Assembly (NCBI GenBank): GCA_001600615.1
Contig: BCKK01000009.1
Coordinates: forward strand, 372,156-436,155
From: Dioszegia crocea
Taxonomy: Eukaryota; Basidiomycota; Tremellomycetes; Tremellales; Bulleribasidiaceae
DNA: 64,000 bases
Direction of reading: 5' to 3'
Shown: piece by piece, positions 43,824 to 55,645 of the stretch
How the letters are laid out: every line of letters starts with the position of its first letter
Position numbering within the stretch: the stretch's first letter is position 1
Translations under genes and position numbers: made by a program
Notes under the pieces: model-generated
Told to the model about the DNA's origin: nothing
What the model saw: only the letters and a program-made list of their open reading frames with translations
The model's database searches: none

Positions 43824-45352
43824 ATGTCGCTACCTGAGTTACGCAGGACCCCGGGTCGACTTCTGACCGCCGCTTATGCTCCCTTCGGCTCGCCACTGGG
43901 CCCAGACTCGGGCATGAGTCGATCATTACCCGGCAGTCGATTCGTCAGCTACACGACTGTGTCGAATGGCGGTACCCCTCCACCTCCCTATTCTGATATC
44001 GACCAGGACTACGATACGTTCCCGGCTTATCTGAGCTCGGATGGTGGCGACGAATACTATCAGGACACGGAGGAATATGAAGAGGAGGACGAGGAGGTGG
44101 AGGTTTGGGAAGAGCAAGAGGAAGAGGTGGGAACAGCTGGCGAGCAGGTCGCGCATGGTATGTCATCCTCTATACTCAGCTTCGATACAGTGCAGGAGCT
44201 AATTCTTTAGATGTAAGACCCGTCCGGGGTGAGATACTTGCATTCGGCCCCATGTTTACCCCCCAAGAACTCTCTGATAGACTCGCCACCACCACGGCGT
44301 CCAACATCGATAGCGAAGACGACGACTCGGATTTCGACCTAGACTTTTCAGTCATTCCTACTCCCCAAATCTTACAGAGTTCCCCCGACACACCACAGCT
44401 CGTCAATGAACAATGGAGCTTCCCGGTTTCTCGCCTCGCCACCCGGTCCATCCTGCTTGCCCAAGAGCCCATCCCAGGCTTAGTGGCCGAAATTCACCCG
44501 GAAGAGGCCGATTATAAACCTGCTCTCTGTTCTCATTTCCTTGTGACGTCTCCTCCTGCTAGGACAGAAGACACTGCATCCGCCGAGAGGAAAGCCTCGA
44601 TCGGATACACCGGAGCCTCGGTGGGACCACCTACGAGAGGTGAGGATGGCTTGAGGAGGGACCGGGAGGAGCAAGATACATCGGATAGGCGAGAAATTAG
44701 GAGAGATAGGGAGCGAAGGGAGAGAGAACAGAGGGAGCTTGAGAGAGATCAGGCGGAGGTGAGGGACAGCCGCCAACGAGAGGCAGCTTATACTGCTGCC
44801 AATCAACGCTTACAGCAACGAGCGAGGGGCCCAGCGACCCCTCCTCTTCCACCTCGGCCTATTGGGCAGACTCCAAGGCTTATCGCGCATTACGTCCGCT
44901 CACGTCATCGCCTCCCCTATCCTCCCCCGCATCCTCCACCCACAGACCCTCTACCTCCGACTCCGGATCAGCTTCACCTGCTGGACGCGAACGAGCGTCA
45001 ATCGTACATCCCGGACAACAGCCATGGATGGCCCTCGCCCAATAACGAGCCACTGCCGAATCCCTTCTCGGCCGACAATGCCTCACAGCGTACAGGCCCG
45101 TCGACCCCATCACCACATAGACCTATCAGGCAAGGTGGCGAGAAGCCCCTTCCGCCTCTCCCTACCCAATCTAGAATCCCTCTACAACCCACGCCGGTCC
45201 AACAGGCCTATCACCCTCGCCCGCTCGCATTGGCGTACCGCGTTCCGGCTCGCATCACGGCAAATGTCGTCTACAGATCTGGTGTACCCACATTCAGGCT
45301 CCGACCGGCGCTTACTGGCCAGCAGCTTGCTGAGCGGTATCAGAGGAGATGA
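43824..45352 (+). CDS. Low-complexity proline- and charge-rich protein, function unknown
   Basis: Two exons joined in phase (GTATGT donor near 44159, TTTAG acceptor near 44212) give about 490 residues. The first exon has PPPPYSDIDQDYDTFPAYLS, containing a PPxY motif, and then an extreme acidic run of Asp and Glu. The middle part contains an Arg/Glu/Asp helix-forming stretch (about 45 residues of DRERREREQ type), followed by a proline-rich region. The end (ALTGQQLAERYQRR) is basic. There is no signal peptide, membrane segment or known domain. The PPxY could bind WW domains; this is speculation from a short motif. Confidence 0.65.
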
Positions 45353-45594
45353 AGGATGAGGATGGGCGTGTGAAGAATGCAAGGCTTGGAGGTAAAGACG
45401 GATGTCGGAACCGAGGCGCCGATGGGGGCCTTCTGGAGGGAACAACATCATGTCAAAATCAAAAAAGAAGGCGGGGAGACGAGACATACTGTAATATAGG
45501 TCAGAAGTCTTGTGTGAATAGTGCCTGTGGCCCTTGTAATTCGTCTACCACAGTTGACTGCATGTCCTATGTACCATGTCGAAACCCAAACAGG

Positions 45595-47576
45595 CTATTG
45601 ACCTTCTCGCCTCCTAGGCGTGCTCCGCAGGATATTGTCGACACTGAAAAGTCAGCACTTGCAAGACGGTCACCGTGGTTGGTAGACTTACCGCAAAATC
45701 ATCTCGGCCGCTTCGCTCGCAGACACCACCACTTGCTTCTTGAGCTTGAAGGACTCTGTCACGCCCAACTCCTTCATGCTGGCAACATCTCCGATGTCCA
45801 TATCTAGGAATCAGCATACTTCAAATCTGCCCGAAATGATGCACTCACCCAGACCAGCCTCCTTCATCCCCTCATAATGCTTCGCTCTCAGCCTGGCGAC
45901 GAGCTCTCCCGAGTCGAAACCTCCATTGTCGGCCAGAATAGTGGGAATCTGCCTCAATGCCCGCGCGAAACCCTCCACTGCCAATGCCTTCTTGCCGGTG
46001 ACGGTCCTAGCAGCCTCGTCAACAGCTACGCTCATGAGCATCTCCGCGCATCCTCCGCCGAGAGTCACGCGAGTCTCCTTGACAGTTTGCGAGAGGACAG
46101 AAAGGGCATCATGGAGGGATCGTTCGGCCTCCTCAACCATCTGAGTGGTGCCGCCCCGTAAGACGACGGTACATGCTTGACCTGCAGCGACACCGGAGAA
46201 TTTGATGAGCTGACTGGTCAGCCAATACGCAAGGTTTCGGGAGATACGAAAACTAACCTTGTCTTCACCGATCATAATCTCCTCAATCACGTCACACCGT
46301 CCCACTTTGACCTTATCAGGCGCATCAAAGGTGGAAGCGATTTCACCACCAGTAACCAACGCCAGTCGCTCAACGCCCTCGAAATCGGCGTGTTCGATCG
46401 ACATTATGCCGTGCTCGGCAAGGAGGGATTCGGGGTAGTTGTAGATGAGTTGACGGTTGACAAAGCAGGTGATACCATGTGCGGCGATGGCGGCGACCTT
46501 GGCCTTCATCTTTTCCTGCAGCTTGTCAGGATTGCCGAAGGCCGTATTTTGAAAACGACTAACCTTCTCCGCCCGCTCTAGCTCAGCCAATTTTCCTGTT
46601 CCATCCACCCGGACTCGCGCTCCAAAGATTTTGATCTTGTCTGTGTCCATGGCTGGGTCGTCAGCTGCGTACTCCCATCCAGAGTCACCACTTACAGGTG
46701 TTGGCAATCAAGATTTTGGCATTTTCTAATCGCTTAGGGCTATTTGTGGCAATCTGCTTGTCGAGAATGAAGCCTAGATTGTGAGCTGAAAGTTCGCACA
46801 TAAGCGACAAGCTAGCTCACCTTCATCCAAGTACGAATCCGTCAACTTCCCGCCGACCTTCTTGATGATCTGGATATGTTCCAGATCTGTCGATCCCTTC
46901 AACCGCAGCACAGCATCCACCGCCAAGTTGGCAAAGTATTCCTTGTCCTGTGAGAGGACTTTGCTACTGAGTGTCGTCCGAGCAATGTTGAACAGATCCT
47001 GGCGGAAGGCCGCCTCATCGGTTCCGTGATCAATTGCTGATGCCTCCAAAGCCGCCAATGCCGCCCTTGACGCGATTCTATACCCCTCGACAACAGTTTG
47101 CGGGTGGATATGGTTTGTAGTCACGAGCTTCTCGGCCTCACGCAGCAGCTCGGACGCCAAAACACAGACTGAGGTGGTCCCGTCTCCAACTTCATCGTCC
47201 TGGACTTTAGAAATGTTGACAAGTATTTTGGCGGCGGGGTTGTCGAGATGGATAGATTTAAGGATGGTAGCACCGTCGTTCGTGACTGTGATTGAGCCGT
47301 TAGTTGTTGATTCTGGCCTGTCAGCATGACACGCTACGGTAGAGATGGTGAGACTAACGGAGAATCTTGTTCATCCCTTTCGGCCCGAGCGTTGATTTCA
47401 CCAGATCACCAAGAGCCATTGCTCCTACAAAGGAAGAAAGCCGCGCATTCTCGCCTCTCTCCTCAGTGGCCTGGAAGTCAGCTCAGAGCCATCAAAAGCC
47501 GGTGGAGCTGTCGGGCTTATACTCTCCCAATCTCGAACGTGAATTGAAGACTCACTTCGTCGGCCCAAATATTCAT
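45595..47576 (-). CDS. CCT2: Chaperonin TRiC/CCT subunit beta
   Basis: This is one of eight subunits of the cytosolic chaperonin ring that folds actin and tubulin. The first exon MNIWADE splices to [20 protein letters not shown]. The ATP-site motifs [28 protein letters not shown] and [11 protein letters not shown] follow. CCT2-specific stretches include [59 protein letters not shown] and the end [18 protein letters not shown]. About 525 residues, full family length, in ten or so exons. The gene is convergent with the proline-rich gene. Confidence 0.95.
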
Positions 47577-48582
47577 TTTCCTGGATAATTGCAAGCTTTC
47601 TTTTTCGTGGTTGATGAATCGATTCCCCTCTGCTAATCTACCTGGCTATGCGAGGTAGGTGTGTATGCTGTATGACTAGCTGCAGAGAGATAGGAATGCT
47701 GTAGAACAAAAAGTTGAGGCGAGCTGTCGCGTTGAGCGTTTCGCGCCAGCCTCGAGGACCTGGAAGCTGACGTAAGTGATGGTTCCGGGGGAGTCCTGCG
47801 GCTCCAGCTTAGTTCCGGGGGACAGAATGCGGCAATCGCCGAGGTCAGCTGATTGCGGCCATGGCCCTCCGCCAGCATCCGCCTCGCTTATGATTAGTGT
47901 TCGCTTCCGTACTTTTCATTCAAACGTCCAATATAGCGGGAGTCATTGATCTCGAACGGCGAGATATGCTTCGCGGACTGACGGGATGCAGAGATAAGAC
48001 AAGCAATTAACTTCCCGCTAACCGCTTGCAGATCGTGGCCGTCAGCCGAACATCGCATCTGCTGATATCTCGTTTTGATTAAGACTGACATCCCGTCGAT
48101 CCTTGAATCAGCTGATTCTTGCGGCTGACATCTCGTATGAGAGGGGCTCCCGCGGACTAGGTCCGGCATCTATTAACCGCTCTTAGCCGCGATAGCATTC
48201 CAGTTTCGGAAATGCAGTGATCCACTGAACGCTCATTTCCGATCTTAACTCCTTATGATGCAATGTGCCTTGCTCATGTACCAGTCTTCCCTCTCTTGTA
48301 TCCTCTGAGTATACATGTCGAGGTGATAGTGCGGCCTTGAGACTGATCTTTCTGACTAAGACAGAAGCGGGACCTACAGTGAAGCTACGACGCGACATGG
48401 GCCTGATGATACCTCAAGATACTCAAGACTTCGAGTGGCATCTAGGAGCTTATACTGTCAGATGAAGAAGGGGCTTACCTAGCTCGAGACTCACAGTAGA
48501 AGCAAGCTCACAATTCTGACGACTGGCGGTGCAGATACTCAACCGCGAAAGCGAGCGAATGGCGCGGGCGGCGGGCCTGCTG

Positions 48583-48620
48583 ACTTACCATCATCACTTA
48601 CCATCATCACTTACCATCAT
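48583..48620 (+). repeat. Short tandem repeat, 13-base unit, 2.9 copies
   Basis: The unit ACTTACCATCATC is repeated twice exactly and followed by a copy missing the last base. It lies in noncoding DNA and shows no relation to neighbouring genes. Confidence 0.85.
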
Positions 48621-50215
48621 TTGATCGTCCGGCACTCAGGCTTCACCTTGCGAGCCATGCCCTGGGCTTTGAACACGACGCCTTAAACCCTAACTTACTT
48701 CGCAGGATATTCCTCTCCCTCAATCTAGCGGAGAAGCGCCGCCCGGCTCCTCAAGTCGCGAAAGTGCAATCGGCAATATTGCACCGCTCTCCACGCTTTT
48801 GATTCTGTCAAGGTCCATTTCTCAGGCAGGGTATGTACAGTAACACAGTAGTCACTTTAGCAGGGATGGCAGTGCTGATCTGAGGAGTGCCACAAGGAGA
48901 GGATCATAATCGGAAGGCAAGCTTTTCGTCAATTGATACTAGCTGACAAGGTGGCAATCCGATGCTGTTGATTGCAGCTGCTTGTGTGCTCATGTGCTTT
49001 GTCAGGTTATGTCGCATGGGTGTACTCTCCGACGACCAATACAATACTACAGACTGCCGTCTTGCACCTTCAGCTTGTTGAACACCTCAAGCTCGGACGG
49101 ACTGTGTGCAAGTTTGCTCCCCTGCAGCAGGATCCACCCTCTTGATCGTACGTAAGCACTCTGGGTCGTCCACCTTCGTCTCGGCTCTAGTGAGATGTCT
49201 GTTGGCGATGCATAGCTACTCACGCGTCACGAGCGGGAAGGTCCAGAATCGAGTCTCAGAATACCTCCGCCGATGAGCTGGCTGCAGGCAGATAACGATA
49301 GTCAATGCCGTCACAGTGACAGACTGTCGAGGACTGTCGGTGACGATCGGCTCGAGAATATCCGAGATAAGGCGCTAGTAACACTGGAATACCTCAATTG
49401 GGCAATAGAAGACAGGTTGCCGCATCGTGGCCTGGATCTCTCCGAGAATGCGGAGGATGCGTACTAACCTCGACTCTGATCTCGAAAGTCGCTCAGGCAC
49501 AATCAAAGACTCTTGGAGTCCATCAGGCACCTCCGAGGCTCCGATCTCCTCATCCGCTGATCTCTACGCTAGCGTGGAATGCAAACCAGATCTTGAAGCT
49601 CAAACTGTACAGGTGGACGTGGCTAGACCATGGCTAGTGGCTGATCTTCCCGCATCAATCGATGAGTCAAGTGGCGGTGGTGGCCCGCACGCCATTGTTG
49701 TTTAAATAAAGTCCGGAAAGTCGGAAAATTCCAATGCTCGCGGCGAAAGCTCAAGCTTTCATGCACTTTAGCTTGTAGGGCATTCGTAGTGAAACCAGCC
49801 GGTCTCAGCGATCTCCAGCTTCTTTAGCGCCACTGTCGTATGTGCCGCTGAGAGCCGTCCAGCCACTCGGCCCGGGATGACATAATTTACGGCACGGACC
49901 GGAAGAACCTTAAATTTTAACGGCCCAAGCCGGAAGCAGCTGAATGCCGAGATGGCGAACCCGGACGTTTCGGCCCAAAGAGGGAATTACGTGATGGCAG
50001 GTGTTACCGGATCCGGCCAAAAAGCAGTATGCTCCGAGGTGAGAATGTCTTGAATCCTCTTTGCATGTTGTGGTCATCGCCGTCGATACCGCATTCGACG
50101 GCGAGGCGTGCAAGGCGCAAAGCCTCGCCTCCGATCCGACGATTGCAGCTTTTCTCAACAACCGGCCATTTACTAGCTCCATACAGCCCCGATGGCTCCT
50201 TGTCTCCAGGATGTC

Positions 50216-50222
50216 TATAATA
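50216..50222 (+). promoter_or_regulatory. Weak TATA-like element upstream of the cyclin gene
   Basis: TATAATA lies about 90 bases before the ATG at 50311. This is a plausible but weak core promoter. Confidence 0.3.
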
Positions 50223-50310
50223 CCCCATCGTCAGACGGCTTCATTCCCATATCCCACCTTGTCTCTAACTCCTTGTCTCTCACTCCAACACCCGTCTACA
50301 ACACATCAAC

Positions 50311-51582
50311 ATGTCTCGCCGCGACCCCACCCACCCTGCCTCGCTCCTTCCTCTCTCGAGCCACAATCGCCAACTGGTTCACTCTCTCAAGAACCGAGTA
50401 CCCGCGGCATTCTTTGGTAAGCCTTTTGTATTTCTTATCTTTACCTTGCTGATTGTTAGACTTCGTTGCCGATGCTACCTCCTCCGTCATCCGTATATCG
50501 GACGATGATGGCCTCAACACCCCTCCCCTCACTCCCTCTTCCGATATTGGCTCCGACAAGTGGTGGGAGACTGCAGAGGAAGGCGATGAGCTACCAGAGC
50601 TATCGGACTACATCCGGGGGCTAGCGGCGCAGAGCAACGTTCAAATGCCTACCTTGAGCGTCACCCTCGTCTACCTCAACCGTCTAAAGTCCAAGCTGCC
50701 TACTGTTGCTACTGGTAAGTCTTTCAGCCCATCTTACAAACCTTGTGCTGACATTCAGGCATGACATGCACCCGTCACCGAGTCTTCCTCGCCGTCCTCA
50801 TCTGTGCCGCCAAGTACCTCAACGACTCATCCCCAAAGAACATGCACTGGTACAAATACGGTCGCTTCTTCTCATCCGCCGAGGTCAACCTTATGGAGAA
50901 GCAGCTCCTCTACCTCCTCGACTACAACCTCCGCGTCACCGAGGAGGACCTTTGCGCTCAGCTCGGCCCCTTCTGGCGCGAGCAGTCCCCTCTTCCCACT
51001 TCCATCTCCACCCCCACTATCCCCGTCCTCTCCGCCCGCCGTGCAAGCGAGTACGCACCCATCTCCCCCTCCACCACACCTCTCAAAGTGGCTCTTCGCA
51101 AGTCATCCTACCACCCCCCTGGCCCCTCTCCTTCCCCATCCCCACAACGCTGGTCCAGCAGATACGGCAACAACCTCGAGGCCTCACCCCTTGCTGCACG
51201 CCGTCCTTCCACCCTCGCCACAAACCTTGACAACTACCAAATCACCACTCCCTCTGCCTACTTCCACAACCTTCACCTCGAGGCACCCACACCAGGTCTC
51301 GCCCGGCGCGATTCCATGGACTCCCAAACCTCCGTCGCCTCTTCCCTCGAGGACTTCCAGGGGACGCTGGTATCCTCCACCTCCAATGGGCAGCTCTCCG
51401 TCACCATCCCAGGTTTACCACGGAAGGCGTCTTATACCCATCAACCAGGAGCGATCTACATGGTCAAGGCGGACGAGGAGCCACCCCTTCCCAGCCCAAC
51501 AGGCCTGCTCAAAAAGCTTGCTCAACGGCATACTTCTCTGCGCTCGATACGGCAGGTTGGCAAGGTGGGAAATTACATATAG
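50311..51582 (+). CDS. Pcl/Pho80-family cyclin
   Basis: This is a regulatory subunit of a Pho85/CDK5-type kinase. Three exons give 393 residues. The cyclin box (about residues 65-185) reads LSDYIRGLAAQSNVQMPTLS, VTLVYLNRLKSKLP, CTRHRVFLAVLICAAKYLND, NMHWYKYGRFFSSAEVNLME and KQLLYLLDYNLRVTEEDL. These match the Pcl1/Pcl2/Pcl9 group, the G1 and polarity cyclins, better than Pho80 itself. The C-terminal 200 residues are disordered and rich in Ser, Thr and Pro, with likely kinase or degradation sites. The Ste20-type kinase and this cyclin are not close enough to suggest co-regulation. Confidence 0.92.
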
Positions 51583-51885
51583 CATTAGAATATAGATGGT
51601 TTGGCTTTACTCTGGTAGTACACTTATAATAACACCCCTGGGGGGCTACTGTATCTATACTTTTTTGGGTTATCTAGTTGTTAGTCATATGAAATGCTTG
51701 TTTGTTTACCTTCAGCACTGGAGTATTACTGGAACAGGCTCCTACAAGTTCATGAGATATTGTACCCCTGGCCAAAGCACAGTATGGTGTCTTGCCACCC
51801 GCTGCGTCATCGGGCGGAAGTAGATTCCTCACCTTGCCAGGTAACATTTCGCTCGATCTTGCCCATCTTACTCTCATCAGGCAGG
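51583..51885. other. Short intergenic region upstream of the ABC1-kinase gene
   Basis: No separate gene. An in-frame open stretch before the ATG at 51886 lacks another ATG with coding character, so this is taken as promoter and leader. Confidence 0.35.
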
Positions 51886-54800
51886 ATGCTACCTGCTAGA
51901 CGGACAGCAGTCGGCCTAGCTACCCGTCGTCTACGCGCATTTCGCTCTCAACACTCAAATGCTGTCCCTAAATCCGAAGTCAGCGGCCCGACCGGTGCCG
52001 ATAAGCTCTTTGCCGATGCCCTCTTGGAGGAGGAACAGTCCCAGCCGGGATCCTCCCGCGACCATCTCCGCCTGACCCAAGGCGAGATATGGACGGGCGA
52101 GGAGGCTCAATCGGACGCGGTCCTGCGCATGCTGATCGACGCGCACAAACCGCTTCGGTCCGGCAATTCGCTCAGCGGCGACACGGCAGACAAGAAGATC
52201 AAGGCCATGCTGGCGAATCTTAAGCTGGACCCGAGGGCGCCTCCACCCATCGTCGAAATGGCAGACCCAGAGCAGCCGAATGCACATCGTACCACCCTCC
52301 CTCCACATCTTCACCGTCCGTGGCATGCAACCTACACCGGTGCCAGCGTTGAGATGGACGAGACGCCCAAGATTAAATATGGGACATTCATCAGGAAGCG
52401 AGCAAGCGCTGAGGACCTCTCCAACATCCTGGAGTTGCAGCTCCCTCCAGGCGCAGACGGGAAAACGAGGTCGAAAGTCCGCGATGCCAGGAGATCACAT
52501 CGAAAAGTGACTCGGCTGGATAATGCTCGAGAGGGCGCCCTGGACTATCGTTTGGGACAGGGTGAGGACGGAGTGGCGCAGGTCGAGGCGGCAGAGATGG
52601 ATGACGACGAGACGTTCGCTGGGAATCGTCAGGTGAAGGGTGCGAGTGTATTGGGGACGCAGAAAGGGGGCGCTAGTGGACTGAGAGCATGGCGAGGATT
52701 GGTGGAAGATCGAATACAGCGTGCGAGGGAGGCGGGCAAGCTTACTCCGACACAAGGGCTTGGGAAGCCTCTCGTCCGGGATGAGAATGCAGGAAACCCC
52801 TGGATTGACAGCGGAGAACTCATAATGTAAGTCCGCGAAATGACATTCATGTCTGCGACGATTTGAGCTGATAGGCAGGAATCGCATCGTCAAGCGTCAG
52901 GGAGCTCTGCCACCCTGGATTGAGCTCCAAAATAACCTCGACGCAACGCTTAACGCTTTCCGTGCTACTCTCCTCTCCACATACACCACCCACCTTGTCC
53001 GCAACATCATCGCTTCCAACACGCTCGAAATCCAAATACCGGACCACGCCGTACCCAATCACGACGAAGTTTGGGAGGCGAGGGAACGCAAGTTCCACGA
53101 GGAGAACATCAAGCAGATCAATAATCTGGTCAGGCGGATGAATGCTCAGGCGCCGTCGATGCTGATACGTCGGCCGCTCGTCACTCTCGATATGGAGATA
53201 GCTCGTGCGCGAAATGGATTGAAGGAGAGCGTGCTGGCGGAGGTGCGGCGCCGAGCGGTAGATCACAGAGCAATGCCTGTAGCCAAAAAGCCCTACTTCC
53301 TCGAGGTTGAGAGCTTCTCGCGGTTGAAGCAGGCCACGCGCCGCTCGCTTTGGACTCTGGCACATCCACTTCAGGCGGTCATAGGGAAGGGCAATGTAGG
53401 GGGAGTCGGCGGATCATCAAGGGACAGCGGTGCAGCCGATGAGGGACCGGCATCTCCTAATCGGCAAGGTCGCATAGGTCTTATCTTTATCGCTGGTCTG
53501 GGACTCGCTGGTCTTGTATATCTTCGCCCGACAACCCAAAACGAGTCTTTAGCGGAACCTCCAACCCCTCCTTATCAACCTACGAAATCCACCACAACTG
53601 CGCCAGAACCCGAATCACACGGCCCCATCACCATCCTCAGACTATACATCCTCGAACCCATCCTCACATTCTTCCGATTCCTCCACCTCGCCGCACTCTT
53701 CGGTCCCGTCATTCTCACTTCCCCCATGCTATTCATCGGTAAAGTCGAAAAACGTCGTCGAGGTAAACCAATCGATGATGCCGAAAATTGGGGTGCGGTA
53801 TGGTGGTACGGCTTTTTGGTCAAGCAGATGGAGCGCGCTGGTCCAAGCTTCATCAAGCTGGGTCAGTGGGCTGCCAGTCGGGCGGATCTATTCCCAGCTG
53901 CTCTCTGCGACCTGATGAGCAAGCTGCATTCCAATGGCAAGCCCCACTCCTTCCGTCACACCCGCAAGGCATTGGAAGGCGCGTTCGGGTTGAAGTTTGA
54001 CGAAGTGTTTGAGGAGTTCGACCATACCCCCATAGGATGCGGCGCTATTGCTCAGGTACGTCTGAGGACGGATGCGCTGACTCCAGGTATACAAAGGCAA
54101 ACTCCGAGCGGATCTCATACCACCCACCCACGATCACTCTGAACACTCTCCCGATCTTGTCCCTACCACTTCCGTCGCCATCAAAGTCCTACATCCCCGC
54201 GTCCGCCAGCTCGTCCGACGCGATATTGCCATCATGTCGGTCTTTGCCAACATCGTCAATTTGTTCCCTGGCATGTCCTGGTTGTCGCTACCAGAAGAGG
54301 TCTTGGTATTTGGAGAGATGATGAATCAGCAACTGGATCTGCGAGTTGAGGGGGCAAATTTGGAGCGGTTCGAGCGTAACTTTGCTGGTCGAGGAGCGAG
54401 AGTGGTGTTCCCTCGGCCGATAAGGTTGGGCCAGGGCGAAAGCAGGGAGGTGTTGATGGAAGAATTCGAGGATGCGCTTCCGTTGAAGCATTTCTTGAAG
54501 AATGGCGGTGGCCCGTACGACGATCGAATAGCTAGTATTGGACTAGATGCCTTTTTGGTGAGTCACTATATATGGCTTGACTAACGGCAGGAAATGCTCC
54601 TGCTGGACAACTGGACCCACGGCGATCTTCATCCGTAAGTCAATCAGCGACTCTGCTGACATTCAGCGGTAACATCATGGTCCGATTCTACAAACCCACT
54701 TCATCTGATCTCTTCGCTCCCCTCATTTCACGCTTCTCCAAACCCAAAGAGCAAGATCTCAGCGGTATCCCCGAACACTCCAAATCCGCCGACGCACTCG

Positions 54801-55514
54801 TCCACTCTCTCTCCGTCCTAGCGCATGACGGCGACAAGTGGCTTGCCCGACTTGAGCAGCTTGCTGAAGAAGGCTACGAGCCGCAACTCATCTTCATTGA
54901 CGCCGGACTCGTCACTTCACTCGACGGTCGGAACAGGCGCGATTTCTTGGACTTGTTCCAGGCCGTCGCTGAATTTGACGGCTACAAGGCCGGTAAGCTC
55001 ATGGTCGAGCGTTGTAGGACGCCGGAATACGCCATCGACGAGGAGACCTTCGCGCTGAAGATTCAACATCTTGTGCTTAGTGTCAAAAGCAAAACATTCT
55101 CCCTTGCGAAAATTAAAATCTCGGACATCTTGACAGACGTCCTCACCGCTGTCCGACAACACCACGTCAAACTCGAAGGGGACTTCGTCAATACGGTCAT
55201 ATCAATCTTGTTGTTAGAGGGAATAGGGCGACAGCTGGATCCGGAGATGGACCTGTTCAAGAGTGCCTTGCCTATTCTCAGACAGGTCGGAAGACAGATG
55301 GGGACTAGAGAGGCGATTGCCACGGTGCCAAAGGGGAACATCTGGGCGATGGTCAAGGTGAGTATGATGCCGGATTTAGCTGATGGTAGCTTTGGGTTTG
55401 GGTAGAAGCTAGACAAGTGGCAGGTGAGGCCTCTGCGGTGGATCAGTGGATCAAGGTGAGTCTCCCGCCCGGCTGCGCTGACGACAGTACGACCGCTTCA
55501 TGCCTGCAATGTAG
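51886..55514 (+). CDS. Mitochondrial fusion protein: DNAJC28-type conserved domain plus ADCK2/Cqd1-like ABC1 kinase
   Basis: Seven exons give about 1,140 residues, roughly twice a normal UbiB-family protein. The start MLPARRTAVGLATRRLRAF is an Arg-rich mitochondrial presequence. Near residue 300, NPWIDSGELI, NRIVKRQGALPPWIELQ and the following helical region match the conserved domain of DNAJC28-like proteins (DUF1992). The second exon (52879 to about 54055) stays open through a membrane segment (IGLIFIAGLGLAGLVYL) into the ABC1 kinase. That part has GPSFIKLGQWAASRADLF (KxGQ motif), GCGAIAQVYKGKL, VAIKVLHPRV, NWTHGDLHPGNIM and LIFIDAGLV, and ends DQWIKYDRFMPAM. ADCK2/Cqd1 proteins affect coenzyme Q distribution in mitochondria. 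A fused gene is the simplest reading; a second internal start near 53273 is possible. Confidence 0.85.
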
Positions 55515-55645
55515 CTAGACGCTAGAATATACATGTACTGTTGTACCCGACTCATACACCTGTCTACGATTTGAATTTGATACAATGACTGATTACGACT
55601 ACTCAATCGCAACTACTGCTAATCTAAATCTAACGATGTACAAGT

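Larger units (their letters stand above)
47577..50310. other. 2.7 kb gene-poor interval between CCT2 and the cyclin gene
   Basis: This is the largest gap in the window. Frames are all short and on both strands without splice logic or family resemblance. It contains a 13-base tandem repeat (48583-48620). No tRNA box pattern or transposase was seen. It must include the CCT2 promoter at the left and the cyclin promoter at the right. Its length could suggest a long regulatory region for the cyclin gene or an unrecognised noncoding transcript. Confidence 0.5.

Noticed and set aside
48680..48700. AAACCCTAAC as a telomeric repeat
   Set aside because: A single partial unit inside a gene-dense window; not a telomere tract.
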